Assembly (NCBI RefSeq): GCF_012272825.1 | Contig: NZ_JAAWWS010000157.1 | Location: forward strand, 46,918 to 110,917 | Source: Wenzhouxiangella sp. XN79A | GTDB taxonomy: Bacteria; Pseudomonadota; Gammaproteobacteria; Xanthomonadales; Wenzhouxiangellaceae | Direction: 5' to 3' | Length of the DNA: 64,000 nt | Shown here: in pieces, positions 20,367 through 29,059 of the stretch | Numbering within the stretch: position 1 is the first letter of the stretch | Layout of the letters: each line of letters opens with the position of its first letter | The notes under the pieces: generated by a model | What the model was told of the DNA's origin: nothing | Database searches by the model: none | Seen by the model: the letters and a program-made list of their open reading frames with translations, nothing else | Made by a program: the position numbers and the translations under genes

Positions 20367-21089
20367 TCAGACTACGTCGGAGAAACGATAGCCGTGGCCG
20401 CGCACGGTCTGGACGTAGCCGGCATGGCCGGTCGGTTCCAGCGCCTTGCGCAGCCGGCGGATGTGGACATCGACGGTGCGCTCCTCGACCGCCCGATCGT
20501 TGCCCCAGAGTTCGTTGAGCAGCTGGCCGCGGCTCCAGGCCCGGCCGGGGTGCTGCATGAACAGCCGCAGCAGGCGGTATTCGGTCGGCCCCATGTTCAG
20601 CGGCCGACCCTCGGCCAGGGCGCGACGCTGTTCCGGATCCAGCACCAGTGCGCCGACCTGCAGCCGGGGCGCGGTGGGGGACGGGGTCGATGCATCGGCT
20701 GCGGCGGTCTCGGGCCGGGCACGCCGCAGCACCGCGCGCACGCGCGAGATCAGTTCTCGGGTGGAGAACGGCTTGACGACGTAGTCGTCGGCGCCGGAAT
20801 CCAGCCCCTGTGTCCGGTCGCGCTCGCTGCCGCGCGCGGTCAGCAGGATGATCGGGATGTCCTTGTAGTCGTCGCGATCGCGCAGCGTGCGGGTCAGCTG
20901 CAGCCCGTCGAGACCGGGCATCATCCAGTCCAGCACGATCAGGTCGGGGTGCGGCGAATCGGCCAGGCGCGCCAGTGCCTGGTCGCCGTCGGCGGCGACG
21001 TCGACGTCCATTTCGGCGCGATTCAGGCTGAAGGCCAGCATGTTTCGGATCGGTGCCTCGTCATCGACGATCAGGATTCGCGGTTTCAT
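20367..21089 (-). CDS. phoB: PhoB-type phosphate response regulator
   Basis: An OmpR/PhoB-family regulator of 240 residues. The receiver domain has the acidic pair D9-D10, phospho-acceptor D54 (LIVLDWMMPG), the Thr of LLTARGSERD and the Lys of VKPFSTREL. The C-terminal winged helix ends GYVQTVRGHGYRFS. The wording of the receiver (LDWMMPGLDGLQLTRTLR) and a Pho box upstream favour PhoB over other OmpR relatives. The partner kinase PhoR, normally the next gene, is absent; ppk follows instead. Confidence 0.88.
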   Translation of the reverse strand: MKPRILIVDDEAPIRNMLAFSLNRAEMDVDVAADGDQALARLADSPHPDLIVLDWMMPGLDGLQLTRTLRDRDDYKDIPIILLTARGSERDRTQGLDSGADDYVVKPFSTRELISRVRAVLRRARPETAAADASTPSPTAPRLQVGALVLDPEQRRALAEGRPLNMGPTEYRLLRLFMQHPGRAWSRGQLLNELWGNDRAVEERTVDVHIRRLRKALEPTGHAGYVQTVRGHGYRFSDVV

Positions 21090-21133
21090 TATGGACCGAA
21101 CCAGGGAGAGTCCGTTCCATTATTCGGTCCCGG

Positions 21134-21151
21134 ATGACTGATTCGTTACAG
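21134..21151 (-). promoter_or_regulatory. Candidate Pho box upstream of phoB
   Basis: Read on the - strand the site is CTGTAAC-GAAT-CAGTCAT: two 7-bp half-sites separated by 4 bp, against the consensus CTGTCAT-N4-CTGTCAT (variants with CTGTNAC are common). The second half-site has one mismatch. It sits 45 bp before the phoB ATG, in the 100-bp gap after bepA, and suggests autoregulation of phoB-ppk. Confidence 0.65.
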
Positions 21152-21189
21152 TCAGTTTTCGTTTCGGTGAACGCTGAGCGGTGCCGGAA

Positions 21190-22707
21190 TCAGCGCAGCC
21201 GGCGGGCCTGCTCACCACGCAGCTGGTCCAGCCGGGCGGTGATCCGGGCACGCTGGTAGTAGTCCAGCGTGTCCCGATCGAGGATTCGCTCGAGTTGCTC
21301 GATGGCCTGCGTCAGCCCGCCGCGCTGGTAGTAATTCTCGGCCACCACCTCGGCGGCCCGGACCGGATCGCCCGACCGATCGGCGGCATAGGCCAGCAGT
21401 TCGCTGACGTCGAGGTCCTCCGGTCGGCGCCGCAGCTCGGTGGCCAGGATCTCGGCGGCGCGCCCGGCCATCTCCGGCGAACCGGCCCGCAGCAGGGCCC
21501 GGGCGTAGGGCACCGCCACGATCTGGCTGTGACCGTAGGCGGCATACAGTCGACCATAGGCCTCGAGCGCCTGCTCGATGCGCTGGCGGGCCATCAGCAG
21601 GTCGGCCTCGAGCAGTCGGTAGAGTTGATGGTCCGGCGATCGCTCCAGCAGCCAGGTCAACTGGTCCTCGGCCTCGGCGTGCCGCGAGGCGTCGATCAAG
21701 GCCAGCGCCAGGCCGTAGCGATTGCCGGCTTCCGTGCCCTCGTCCCTGGCCAGCCGACCGCGGAAGTACTCGATGGCTTCGTCGGGCTGGCGGGCCATCA
21801 GCACGCGCAGCCGGGCCTGGACCAGGTGAAATCGGTCGTCTTCGATCGGCCGGCGTACGGTCAGCCGCTCGGCCCGGTCGCGCGCTTCGGCGACTCGGCT
21901 GACCGTCAGCGGGTGAGTGCGCAGGTATTCCGGTGGCCCCGCGCCCATCGAGCGCGAAGCGCGGTTCAGCGTGCTGAAGAATGCCGCCATGCCGCCCGGG
22001 TCGTAGCCGGCCCGCGCCATCAACTGGATGCCGATGCGGTCGGCCTCGGATTCGTTCTGCCGGGTGAAGTTGATCTGGGACTGCTGGGCCAGGCCGACGC
22101 CGGTGGCCAGTACGCCCTGCGCGGTCTCGGCGTCCATGCCGCCGGCCAGGCTGCCGGCCAGCACCAGGCCCATGGTCGCCAGCAGCATCGGGAACGACAT
22201 GGCCTGCTGTGCCTCCATGCCGCGCTGGAGGTGATTCTGGGTGACGTGGGCAATTTCATGCGCGACCACGCCGGCGACTTCGTCGGGGCCGTCGGCGGCC
22301 AGGATCAGGCCTGCGTTCAGCGCGATCACGCCGGCCGGCGCAGCGAAGGCATTGATGCCCGGAATCCGCAGCACGTGGAAGTGGAAGTCGCGGTCGCGGT
22401 TGTCGGAATGCATCACCAACCGATAGCCCATGTCCTGGAAATAGGCGCTGACGATGGCATCCTCGATCAGCAGCCGTTCCTGGCGCATGTACAGACGGAA
22501 ATCGCGTGGAAATGCGCGCTCCTGGTCCGGCGGCAGCACCTGGCCGGTGCCGCCCATGTCGGGCAGCCGGACGTTGTCCTGGGCCGGCGCCGGCAAGCCG
22601 ATCACGAGCAGCACCAGCGCCATCAGCAGGCAGCCGAGCCGGCGCAGTTCTCCGGATCGGCCTGGCGCGGTCGGCAGCGAGTGTGGGTGAGGTTGCTTGG
22701 CAGTCAT
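21190..22707 (-). CDS. bepA: BepA-like periplasmic M48 metalloprotease with TPR domain
   Basis: A signal peptide (LGCLLMALVLLVIGLPAPAQ) precedes an M48 peptidase with the zinc motif HEIAH at residues 150-154 and the third-ligand region ESEADRIG. The C-terminal half is TPR-like (from about residue 270). E. coli BepA degrades or helps assemble the LPS translocon component LptD. 505 residues from the first ATG; a TTG 33 bp upstream would add 11 residues. Transcribed towards phoB but separated from it by the Pho box. Confidence 0.88.
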   Translation of the reverse strand: MTAKQPHPHSLPTAPGRSGELRRLGCLLMALVLLVIGLPAPAQDNVRLPDMGGTGQVLPPDQERAFPRDFRLYMRQERLLIEDAIVSAYFQDMGYRLVMHSDNRDRDFHFHVLRIPGINAFAAPAGVIALNAGLILAADGPDEVAGVVAHEIAHVTQNHLQRGMEAQQAMSFPMLLATMGLVLAGSLAGGMDAETAQGVLATGVGLAQQSQINFTRQNESEADRIGIQLMARAGYDPGGMAAFFSTLNRASRSMGAGPPEYLRTHPLTVSRVAEARDRAERLTVRRPIEDDRFHLVQARLRVLMARQPDEAIEYFRGRLARDEGTEAGNRYGLALALIDASRHAEAEDQLTWLLERSPDHQLYRLLEADLLMARQRIEQALEAYGRLYAAYGHSQIVAVPYARALLRAGSPEMAGRAAEILATELRRRPEDLDVSELLAYAADRSGDPVRAAEVVAENYYQRGGLTQAIEQLERILDRDTLDYYQRARITARLDQLRGEQARRLR

Positions 22708-22775
22708 CCCGGGCAGCGGTGGGCGTTGATCGATATGCAAGAATACGGCATGCAGTTCATCCAGCGTTCAGACCG

Positions 22776-23390
22776 GTGATCGCCGCTTCGGGTTCCGTCG
22801 CGGCGTTCTGGTGGCGGTTGCGCCCGGGCGCGATCGAGCTGGCGGCCCTCGACGCAGCGCTGGCCTGCGACGGGCCGCGGCCGGCCGTGTTCCTGCAGGG
22901 CCGGGCGGTGGACTGGCTGAGCGAACCGACCGGGCTGACGGCTCCGCGTCGCGCCGGCGCCGATTGGCAGGTCTGCATCGGCTCGTGGCGACGACGGAAT
23001 TCCGAGCCGCTGCCGGCGCCGTTCCGACCGGCCACGCTGGCCCGGTGGATCGATCGCATCTGTCCGGATCGATCCGACCGGCCGGGACCGGAACTCGTGT
23101 TCGACGTCGGCCGCGCGCCCGTGGATGGGCGCGATCGCATCGAGACCCTCGAGCCGATCCTGGCCGCCGCCTCGCTCGATCGCGACGTGACCGTGCTGGT
23201 CCATGGACAGGGTCGCGATCACCTGGCCGGACCGGGGTCGGAAGCCTGGGACCAGCTGGCCGATTTCGAGCTGGCCGCGCTGGCGGTGGTCTGCGCTGCC
23301 GACGACCCTCGACCGCGGCTCGGAAACCTCATCGGGCCCGAACGCGCGGCCCGCTTGCGCGACGAAGCCTTTAAACTAGTGACGCTGTGA
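22776..23390 (+). CDS. Putative tandem DsrE-like protein upstream of tusE
   Basis: Starting at a GTG, the product is 204 residues. Both halves resemble degenerate DsrE/TusC-type folds: an N-terminal half with a run of short strands (RPAVFLQGRAVDWL...WQVCIGSWRRR) and a C-terminal half (PELVFDVGRAPVDGRDRIETLEPIL...DVTVLVHGQG...ELAALAVVCAADDP) that ends in the TusC-like LRDEAFKLVTL. It ends 3 bp before tusE. TusB, C and D normally relay sulfur to TusE, so the context supports a sulfur-relay role. The domain call is weak and made by eye. Confidence 0.5.
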   Translation: MIAASGSVAAFWWRLRPGAIELAALDAALACDGPRPAVFLQGRAVDWLSEPTGLTAPRRAGADWQVCIGSWRRRNSEPLPAPFRPATLARWIDRICPDRSDRPGPELVFDVGRAPVDGRDRIETLEPILAAASLDRDVTVLVHGQGRDHLAGPGSEAWDQLADFELAALAVVCAADDPRPRLGNLIGPERAARLRDEAFKLVTL

Positions 23391-23393
23391 TCG

Positions 23394-23738
23394 ATGAGTG
23401 CCCAGTCCGATCTGATCGTCGACGGGAAACGTATCGCACTGGATGACGATGGCCACCTGGTGGCCTCGTCGGACTGGAGCGAAGCGGTCGGCCGGGCGCT
23501 GGCCGAACGTGCCGGCCTGCGGCTCGATGACCGCCACTGGTGGTTGATCCGGTTCGTCCGCGACCACCACGCGCGCTACGGAATGCCGCCGCTGATGCGG
23601 GTCGTGATCCGCGCGATGCGCGAGCAGACCGATCAGGCCGACGCCTCCAGCCGAACGCTCTACCGGATGTTTCCGGAAGGGCCGATCCGTGAAGCGTGTC
23701 GCTACGCCGGCCTGCCGCGACCCGAGTCCTGCATCTGA
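23394..23738 (+). CDS. tusE: TusE/DsrC-family sulfurtransfer protein
   Basis: A 114-residue DsrC-family protein. It has the typical core (WWLIRFVRDHHARYGMPPLMRVVIRAM, RTLYRMFPEGP) and the flexible C-terminal arm ending GLPRPESCI with the conserved penultimate cysteine C113. The second arm cysteine used by dissimilatory DsrC is absent, which fits TusE. In E. coli TusE passes persulfide sulfur to MnmA for 2-thiolation of tRNA wobble uridine. The upstream DsrE-like gene is a possible donor. Confidence 0.92.
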   Translation: MSAQSDLIVDGKRIALDDDGHLVASSDWSEAVGRALAERAGLRLDDRHWWLIRFVRDHHARYGMPPLMRVVIRAMREQTDQADASSRTLYRMFPEGPIREACRYAGLPRPESCI

Positions 23739-23827
23739 CGCGTCGCTCGGCCATCGATCCCGACAGCCTGAATCACCGATATCCACCCCGACCCCGCGGT
23801 CGGGATCGCGACCGAGGAGCCGTTCCA

Positions 23828-24085
23828 ATGAGCCACGCCATCGTCATGTACTGTCGCGCCGCCTGCCCGTACTGCGTGGCAGCGCGCAATCTGTTCAAGC
23901 GCAAGAACGTCCGGTGGACCGAGGTCTCGCTGGACGCCGAGCCGGACAAGCGCGCCGAGATGATCGAGCGGACCGGGCGCAGGACCGTGCCGCAGATCTT
24001 CATCGGCGACCATCATGTCGGGGGCTTCGACGACCTCGACGCGCTCGAGCAGGAAGGCCGGCTCGACCGCCTGCTGGCCGGTTGA
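23828..24085 (+). CDS. grxC: Glutaredoxin 3 (GrxC)
   Basis: A dithiol glutaredoxin of 85 residues. The redox motif CPYC is at residues 13-16 and the glutathione-binding TVPQIFIGDHHVGGFDDL motif with cis-proline is intact. The frame is open further upstream, but the ATG preceding SHAIVMYCRAACPYC gives the canonical length. The 89-bp gap to tusE contains no obvious gene. Confidence 0.94.
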   Translation: MSHAIVMYCRAACPYCVAARNLFKRKNVRWTEVSLDAEPDKRAEMIERTGRRTVPQIFIGDHHVGGFDDLDALEQEGRLDRLLAG

Positions 24086-24123
24086 ATGCGCTGGATACCG
24101 CTTCTTCTTCAAGGACACGCATC

Positions 24124-25134
24124 GTGACCACCACCATTACCGTCATCCGCGGCGACGGCATCGGCCCGGAAATCATGGACGCCACGCTCGGCGTGCTCGA
24201 CGCGCTCGGCTGCGGCTTCGAGTACGACCACCAGCGTGCCGGCCTGGCCGCTCAGGACACCGACGGCACGCTGCTGCCGCAGGCCACGCTGGAATCGATC
24301 GAGCGCAACCACGTCGTGCTCAAGGGCCCGCTGACCACGCCGATCGGCGGTGGGTTCCGGTCGCTGAACGTCGAACTGCGCAAGCGCTTCGACCTGTACG
24401 CCAATGTCCGGCCGGCGATCAGCTTTCCGGGCACCCGCTCGCGCTACGACAACATCGACCTGATCACGGTGCGCGAGAACACCGAAGGCGCCTACCTGGC
24501 CGAAGACGCGTTGACCACGGCCGACGGCAATCGGGCCGAGTCGAAGATGATCGCGACGCGCGCAGGCTGCGAGCGGGTCGTCCGCTATGCCTTCGAGCTG
24601 GCCCGCAAGGCCGGTCGGCGCAAGGTCACCGCGGTCCACAAGGCCAACATCCTGAAGGATGTCTCGGGGCTGTTCCTCGAGGTGGCGCGCGGCATCGCCG
24701 CCGACTACGACGACATCGAGTTCAACGACATGATCGTCGATAACTGCGCGATGCAGCTGGTGATGAACCCGGAACGTTTCGACGTGATGGTGACCACCAA
24801 CCTGTTCGGCGACATCATTTCCGATCTCTGCGCCGGCCTGGTCGGTGGCCTCGGCCTGGCGCCCGGGGCCAACATCGGCGATCGTGCGGCGATGTTCGAG
24901 GCCGTTCATGGTTCGGCGCCGGACATCGCCGGGCAGGGAATCGCCAATCCCTGCGCGCTGCTGCTGGGCGCGGCCCAGATGCTCGATCACCTGGACATGA
25001 ACGATCGGGCGGTGAGGTTGCGCGCGGCGATCCGCGAAACGATTTCGGCGGCCGACCGGGTCACCCCCGACCTCGGCGGCACCGGCACCACCCGCAGTTT
25101 TTCCGAGGCCCTGATCGAGCGGCTGGCCGACTGA
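24124..25134 (+). CDS. Isocitrate dehydrogenase, NAD-type (short, IPMDH-like family)
   Basis: A beta-decarboxylating dehydrogenase of 336 residues starting at GTG. Motifs: GDGIGPEI at the N-terminus, the substrate loop [31 protein letters not shown] (Ser and three Arg), RENTEGAY, the metal-binding DNCAMQLV and NLFGDIISD, and [15 protein letters not shown]. Length and the [13 protein letters not shown] motif match the NAD-dependent isocitrate dehydrogenases of Xanthomonas and mitochondria rather than E. coli Icd (416 aa). Homoisocitrate or tartrate dehydrogenase is a less likely alternative; cofactor choice was not verified. Confidence 0.85.
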   Translation: MTTTITVIRGDGIGPEIMDATLGVLDALGCGFEYDHQRAGLAAQDTDGTLLPQATLESIERNHVVLKGPLTTPIGGGFRSLNVELRKRFDLYANVRPAISFPGTRSRYDNIDLITVRENTEGAYLAEDALTTADGNRAESKMIATRAGCERVVRYAFELARKAGRRKVTAVHKANILKDVSGLFLEVARGIAADYDDIEFNDMIVDNCAMQLVMNPERFDVMVTTNLFGDIISDLCAGLVGGLGLAPGANIGDRAAMFEAVHGSAPDIAGQGIANPCALLLGAAQMLDHLDMNDRAVRLRAAIRETISAADRVTPDLGGTGTTRSFSEALIERLAD

Positions 25135-25254
25135 GCCGGTCCCGGCCGCGCGTTGTTGTTCTTTCGCAACATCAGGCCGTGCTCCGAACCCCCCTTGATT
25201 ACGAGCTTTTCAGGGGGATCGCGGCGCTGGGGTCGGAGGGGCGCGGAAAAAGCG

Positions 25255-25284
25255 TTGTATTTTTGCCAAACGAACGGGTAGACT
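25255..25284 (+). promoter_or_regulatory. Putative sigma-70 promoter for the FadL-like gene
   Basis: TTGTAT (25255-25260), an 18-bp spacer and TAGACT (25279-25284) lie in the locally AT-richer part of the 196-bp gap before the porin gene. The leader would be about 40 nt. No other feature is seen in the gap. Confidence 0.4.
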
Positions 25285-25330
25285 GCCGTAGAATGACGTC
25301 GCATCCTGAGTCCGGGGACACCGAAACACG

Positions 25331-26542
25331 ATGATTCGGCGATTCCATATCGCAATCGCAGCCGCTGCCGCCCTGCTGGTTCTACCGGCCACCTCGGTTC
25401 GTGCCGCACCGACCGGCCTGATGCCGGGGTCGGCATTCGGCGTGACCTGGTCGCTGCTCGGGATGGAGCTGGGCCCGTGGGAGGCCTACCTGGCCCACGA
25501 GCTGACTCCGGACCTGCCGCGCATCCAGCGCGCCCCGCGGCCCGAGATCAGCTGGCTGCAGATCGACCGGGACGTGGTCCTGCCGGCGTTTGCCCATCCC
25601 TTGCTCGGTGATGGTCGCCACGGCCTGGCGCTGTTCTCGACGTCGTTGACCGAACACGCGCCGATGAGCTTCTCGGCACCGTCTGCCGGTCAGCGCGGCG
25701 GGCTGTCCTTCCAGCGTTCGATGATGCTCTCGGGCATCTCGCGCCAGCTGTCGGACCGCAACCGGATCAGCGTCTCGGCGGTGCTGGCCGCGCAGCAGTT
25801 CAGCCACTCGATGCTCGATACCCAGGTGTTCGACCAGATGAGCGGCGGGGCGCTGAACCCGTTTCCGGATCCCGACCTGGCGCCGGCCGCCGGCCTGTAC
25901 GCCCAGGAACGCGAACGCTCGCAGGGCGCCGGCCTGAGGCTCGGATTCGAGACCGAAGTCGCGCCTCGCCTGATGCTCAGCGCCGCCTACCAGTCGCGGA
26001 TCAACATGGACGAGCTGGCCAGCCTGCGCGGCGTCCACGGGTTTTCGGCCGATCTCGACATTCCCTCGCGGATGCAGATGGGCCTGGATCTGCGCGCATC
26101 GAGTCGGACGGTGTTCACGATGGCCGTCTCGCAGGTGTTCTACAGCGAGGTCGGTGCCTTTCCCAGTCGATCGCTGCCGGCGCGCTTCAACGCGCTGCTC
26201 GGCGACAGCACCAGCCCCGACTTCGAGTGGAACGACCTGACCGTCTACAGCTTCGGGCTGCGCTGGCAGCACGAGAGCGATCTCGAATTCCGCGTCGACT
26301 ACCACACCCGTTCGCAGCCGATGCCGACCGCGCCGGCGCTGGCCAGCGCGTTGTCCGACGAGCTGGCCCAGCAGAGCATCCTGGTCGGCATCGGCAAGGG
26401 CCTGGGCAAGCGCGCCCGGATCGATCTGTCGGCCACCTATGCGCCGCCGGAGTTCGCGTTCGGGGGCAACGTCCTCGGCGTGGTCAGCGACCGTCTCGAC
26501 CAGGCCGTCGAAGTCGCTGCCCGGCTGAACTTCTCGTTCTGA
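25331..26542 (+). CDS. Outer-membrane beta-barrel protein, FadL/OmpP1-like
   Basis: 403 residues with a signal peptide (IAIAAAAALLVLPATSVRA). The chain shows alternating beta-strand patterns and ends in ARLNFSF, the aromatic terminus typical of outer-membrane barrels. The C-terminal half follows FadL-family wording: RMQMGLDLRASSRTVFTMAVSQVFYSEVGAF, then EWNDLTVYSFGLRWQ and RVDYHTRSQPMP. FadL proteins import long-chain fatty acids and other hydrophobic compounds. The N-terminal hatch sequence is not the classic FadL one, so the substrate is uncertain. Appears monocistronic. Confidence 0.72.
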   Translation: MIRRFHIAIAAAAALLVLPATSVRAAPTGLMPGSAFGVTWSLLGMELGPWEAYLAHELTPDLPRIQRAPRPEISWLQIDRDVVLPAFAHPLLGDGRHGLALFSTSLTEHAPMSFSAPSAGQRGGLSFQRSMMLSGISRQLSDRNRISVSAVLAAQQFSHSMLDTQVFDQMSGGALNPFPDPDLAPAAGLYAQERERSQGAGLRLGFETEVAPRLMLSAAYQSRINMDELASLRGVHGFSADLDIPSRMQMGLDLRASSRTVFTMAVSQVFYSEVGAFPSRSLPARFNALLGDSTSPDFEWNDLTVYSFGLRWQHESDLEFRVDYHTRSQPMPTAPALASALSDELAQQSILVGIGKGLGKRARIDLSATYAPPEFAFGGNVLGVVSDRLDQAVEVAARLNFSF

Positions 26543-26630
26543 CCGCCTCCCGATCCGCGTCCCGCGCCCGGGCCTGTCCCGGGACCGCGGCGTGATGCGC
26601 GGATGAAACGGTTCCGCAGTATCCGGGCGC

Positions 26631-26636
26631 TATAAT
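26631..26636 (+). promoter_or_regulatory. -10 element 7 nt before the permease ATG (predicted leaderless)
   Basis: A perfect TATAAT ends 7 nt before the ATG. With the usual 6-8 nt to the start point, transcription would begin at or next to the A of the ATG, giving a leaderless mRNA. No Shine-Dalgarno sequence is present between the element and the start. Confidence 0.55.
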
Positions 26637-26643
26637 CCCTGCC

Positions 26644-27729
26644 ATGTTCGCGCAGATTCGCCAGTGGTACGAACGGAACTTCTCCGACCCGCAGGTCGTC
26701 ATCCTGGCGATCCTGCTGATTCTCGGCGTAGTGCTGGTGGTGACCTTCGGCAAGATGCTGGCACCGGTGTTCGCCAGCGTGGTCGTCGCCTACCTGCTCG
26801 AAGCACTGGTGCTTCGGCTTCAGCGCTTCGGCGTGCCGCGACTGATGGCGGTGCTGGCGGTGTTCGTCGCGTTCATGGCCACGGTGCTGGTGCTGTTCTT
26901 CTACATCACGCCGATGATCACCCGCCAGCTGGGCCAGGCGCTGGCCGCGCTGCCGAGCTACATCCGACAGATCCAGACCTACGTCGCCGAACTGCCCGAG
27001 CGCTATCCGCAGATCGTCGGCGAAGCGCAGGTCAACGAGATTCTCGGCAAGATCGGCGAAGAAGTCGGCCGGTATTCGAGCACCGTCGTCTCACCGTCCG
27101 GGCTGGTCTACCTGATCGGCCTGGTGGTGTTCCTGGTCCTGATGCCGATCCTGGTGTTCTTCTTCCTGAAGGACAAGGACCAGATCCTGAGCTGGTTCCG
27201 CCGCTACCTGCCGCGCAATCGCGGGCTGGCGATGTCGGTCTGGCACGAGGTCGACGCGCAGATCGGCAACTACGTGCGCGGCAAGGTGCTGGAAATCCTG
27301 ATCGTCTGGGTCGTGACCTACGTGACCTTCCTGGCGCTTGGTGTGCCGTTCACGATGCTGATCTCGATGCTGGTCGGATTCTCGGTGATCATCCCCTACA
27401 TCGGCGCCGCGGTGGTGACGATTCCGGTCGCGATCATCGCCTTCATCGAATTCGGGCTGACCATGCAGTTCGGCTGGGTCCTGATCGCCTACGCGATCAT
27501 CCAGATGCTCGATGGCAACGTGCTGGTACCGATCCTGTTTTCCGAGGTCGTCAGTCTGCACCCGGTGGCGATCATCGTCGCGGTGCTGGTGTTCGGCGGC
27601 ATCTGGGGGTTCTGGGGCGTGTTCTTCGCGATTCCGCTGGCCACTCTGGTCAACGCCGTTCTGCGCGCCTGGCCGCGTCAGGAGCCGGACGACGCCGATG
27701 GCGCAACGGCGACGACCGCCGAGTCCTGA
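26644..27729 (+). CDS. PerM/AI-2E-exporter family membrane permease
   Basis: A polytopic inner-membrane protein of 361 residues with about seven or eight hydrophobic segments. Family wording is clear: KMLAPVFASVVVAYLLE near the N-terminus, then ILVFFFLKDKDQI, IGNYVRGKVLEILIVWVVTY, SVIIPYIGAAVVTIPV and ILFSEVVSLHPVAIIVAVLVFGGIWGFWGVFFAIPLAT. Members include PerM and TqsA; the transported solute is usually unknown. A short hydrophilic C-terminal tail (QEPDDADGATATTAES) follows. The murL start is 4 bp downstream. Confidence 0.9.
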   Translation: MFAQIRQWYERNFSDPQVVILAILLILGVVLVVTFGKMLAPVFASVVVAYLLEALVLRLQRFGVPRLMAVLAVFVAFMATVLVLFFYITPMITRQLGQALAALPSYIRQIQTYVAELPERYPQIVGEAQVNEILGKIGEEVGRYSSTVVSPSGLVYLIGLVVFLVLMPILVFFFLKDKDQILSWFRRYLPRNRGLAMSVWHEVDAQIGNYVRGKVLEILIVWVVTYVTFLALGVPFTMLISMLVGFSVIIPYIGAAVVTIPVAIIAFIEFGLTMQFGWVLIAYAIIQMLDGNVLVPILFSEVVSLHPVAIIVAVLVFGGIWGFWGVFFAIPLATLVNAVLRAWPRQEPDDADGATATTAES

Positions 27730-27733
27730 AGTC

Positions 27734-29059
27734 GTGCCGTCGACCGAGCCGGTCCGGCTGCAGTTCGATTCCACCACGTTCGATGCCGATCGCGGCGATC
27801 TTGACCTGCGCTGGACGCTGATCCGCGGCGCCTCGACGCAGCGGCTCGGGGAACGCTTCGAATTCGGTCCCGGCCCGGCGCCGACCGGGCTGCGGCGCAC
27901 CGCGTTCGACGCCGCCGTACGCCTGCTGCATCGCATCGCCGGGGTCAGTTACTGGAAGACCGCCTGCCGAGGCACTGTCGAGCTGAGCCCGCTGCCCGAT
28001 CCCGAGCAAGCCGCGCTGCTGACCGCCGTGTATCGCGACGGCCTGGCCGAGCTGGCCTGGCGAAACGGCCTGGACGCGCCGTGGTGGCCGGCGTTTCCGG
28101 TGGTCTCGAACGACGCGCCGCCGGCGCCCGAGCTGGGGCTGGCCGAGCGCGTGCTGGTGCCGATGGGCGGCGGAAAGGACTCGCTGGTCGCGCTGGAGCG
28201 CGTCCGGGTCACCGGCCTGCCGTTCGAGACCGTCCAGGTCGGCGGCGCCGGCTTGATCGGCCGGGTCGCCGAACGCACCGGCGTTGCGCACCGGGTGATC
28301 GGCCGACGGCTCGATCCGGCGCTGCGCCGGCTCAACGATGCCGGCGCGCTGAACGGACACGTGCCGATTACCGCGATCAATGCCGCGGTTCTCGCGGTGG
28401 CCGCGGTGCTGTGGGATGTACGCGACGTGGTCTTCGCCAATGAACGCTCCGCCGACACGCCGACGCTCGAGGTCGGCGGCCGGGCTGTCAATCACCAGTG
28501 GGCCAAGAGCCTGGTCTTCGAGGCGGCCTTCGACGACTGGCTGCAGCGCCATGTCGCGGCCGACCTCCGGGTGTTCTCGCTGCTGCGCCGCGACCGCGAG
28601 CTGGCCATCACCCGTGAGTTCGCCGGGCTGGAGCGCTACCACGACGTGTTTTCCAGCTGCAATCGCAACTTCCATCTCGATGGTCCGCGCACCGAGCGGT
28701 GGTGCGGCGCCTGCCCGAAGTGCCGCTTCGTGTACCTCGCAATGGCCCCGTTCCTCGACCCGCCGCGGATGGGCGCGATCTTCGGTCGCGATCTGCTGGC
28801 CGACGTCGACGCGATCGACGGCTTCGCCGAACTGCTCGAGCTCGATGGCCATCGACCGTTCGAGTGCGTCGGCGAGGCCGACGAGGCGCGGGCCGCCGTC
28901 CTGGCCCTGGCCGCGGACCCGCGGTGGCAGGCGCACCCGGTGGTGCGCGCGCTGGCCGACCGACTCGGCGAGCGCGACGTGCCTTCGCTGGAGCTGCTGT
29001 GCCGGCCCGACGGTCCCGACCGCATTCCGGAGCGATTCCGTGCGCTGGCGGCTGGCTGA
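27734..29059 (+). CDS. murL: UDP-MurNAc-L-Ala-L-Glu epimerase MurL
   Basis: 441 residues from the GTG; an ATG 36 bp upstream inside the permease gene is an alternative. It has a PP-loop-like ATP motif, VPMGGGKDS (residues 142-150), a central NERSADTPTLEVGGRAVNHQWAKS segment and a cysteine group in WCGACPKCRF. These, and the partner gene immediately downstream, match MurL of Xanthomonas oryzae, which epimerises the terminal L-Glu of UDP-MurNAc-L-Ala-L-Glu to D-Glu in an ATP-dependent reaction. This route replaces MurI plus MurD for D-Glu entry. The assignment rests on motif recollection plus gene pairing. Confidence 0.85.
   Translation: MPSTEPVRLQFDSTTFDADRGDLDLRWTLIRGASTQRLGERFEFGPGPAPTGLRRTAFDAAVRLLHRIAGVSYWKTACRGTVELSPLPDPEQAALLTAVYRDGLAELAWRNGLDAPWWPAFPVVSNDAPPAPELGLAERVLVPMGGGKDSLVALERVRVTGLPFETVQVGGAGLIGRVAERTGVAHRVIGRRLDPALRRLNDAGALNGHVPITAINAAVLAVAAVLWDVRDVVFANERSADTPTLEVGGRAVNHQWAKSLVFEAAFDDWLQRHVAADLRVFSLLRRDRELAITREFAGLERYHDVFSSCNRNFHLDGPRTERWCGACPKCRFVYLAMAPFLDPPRMGAIFGRDLLADVDAIDGFAELLELDGHRPFECVGEADEARAAVLALAADPRWQAHPVVRALADRLGERDVPSLELLCRPDGPDRIPERFRALAAG

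Noticed and set aside
25135..25330. Possible small RNA or riboswitch upstream of the FadL-like gene
   Set aside because: The gap holds AT-rich promoter-like sequence, but no stable structure or known riboswitch motif could be recognised.
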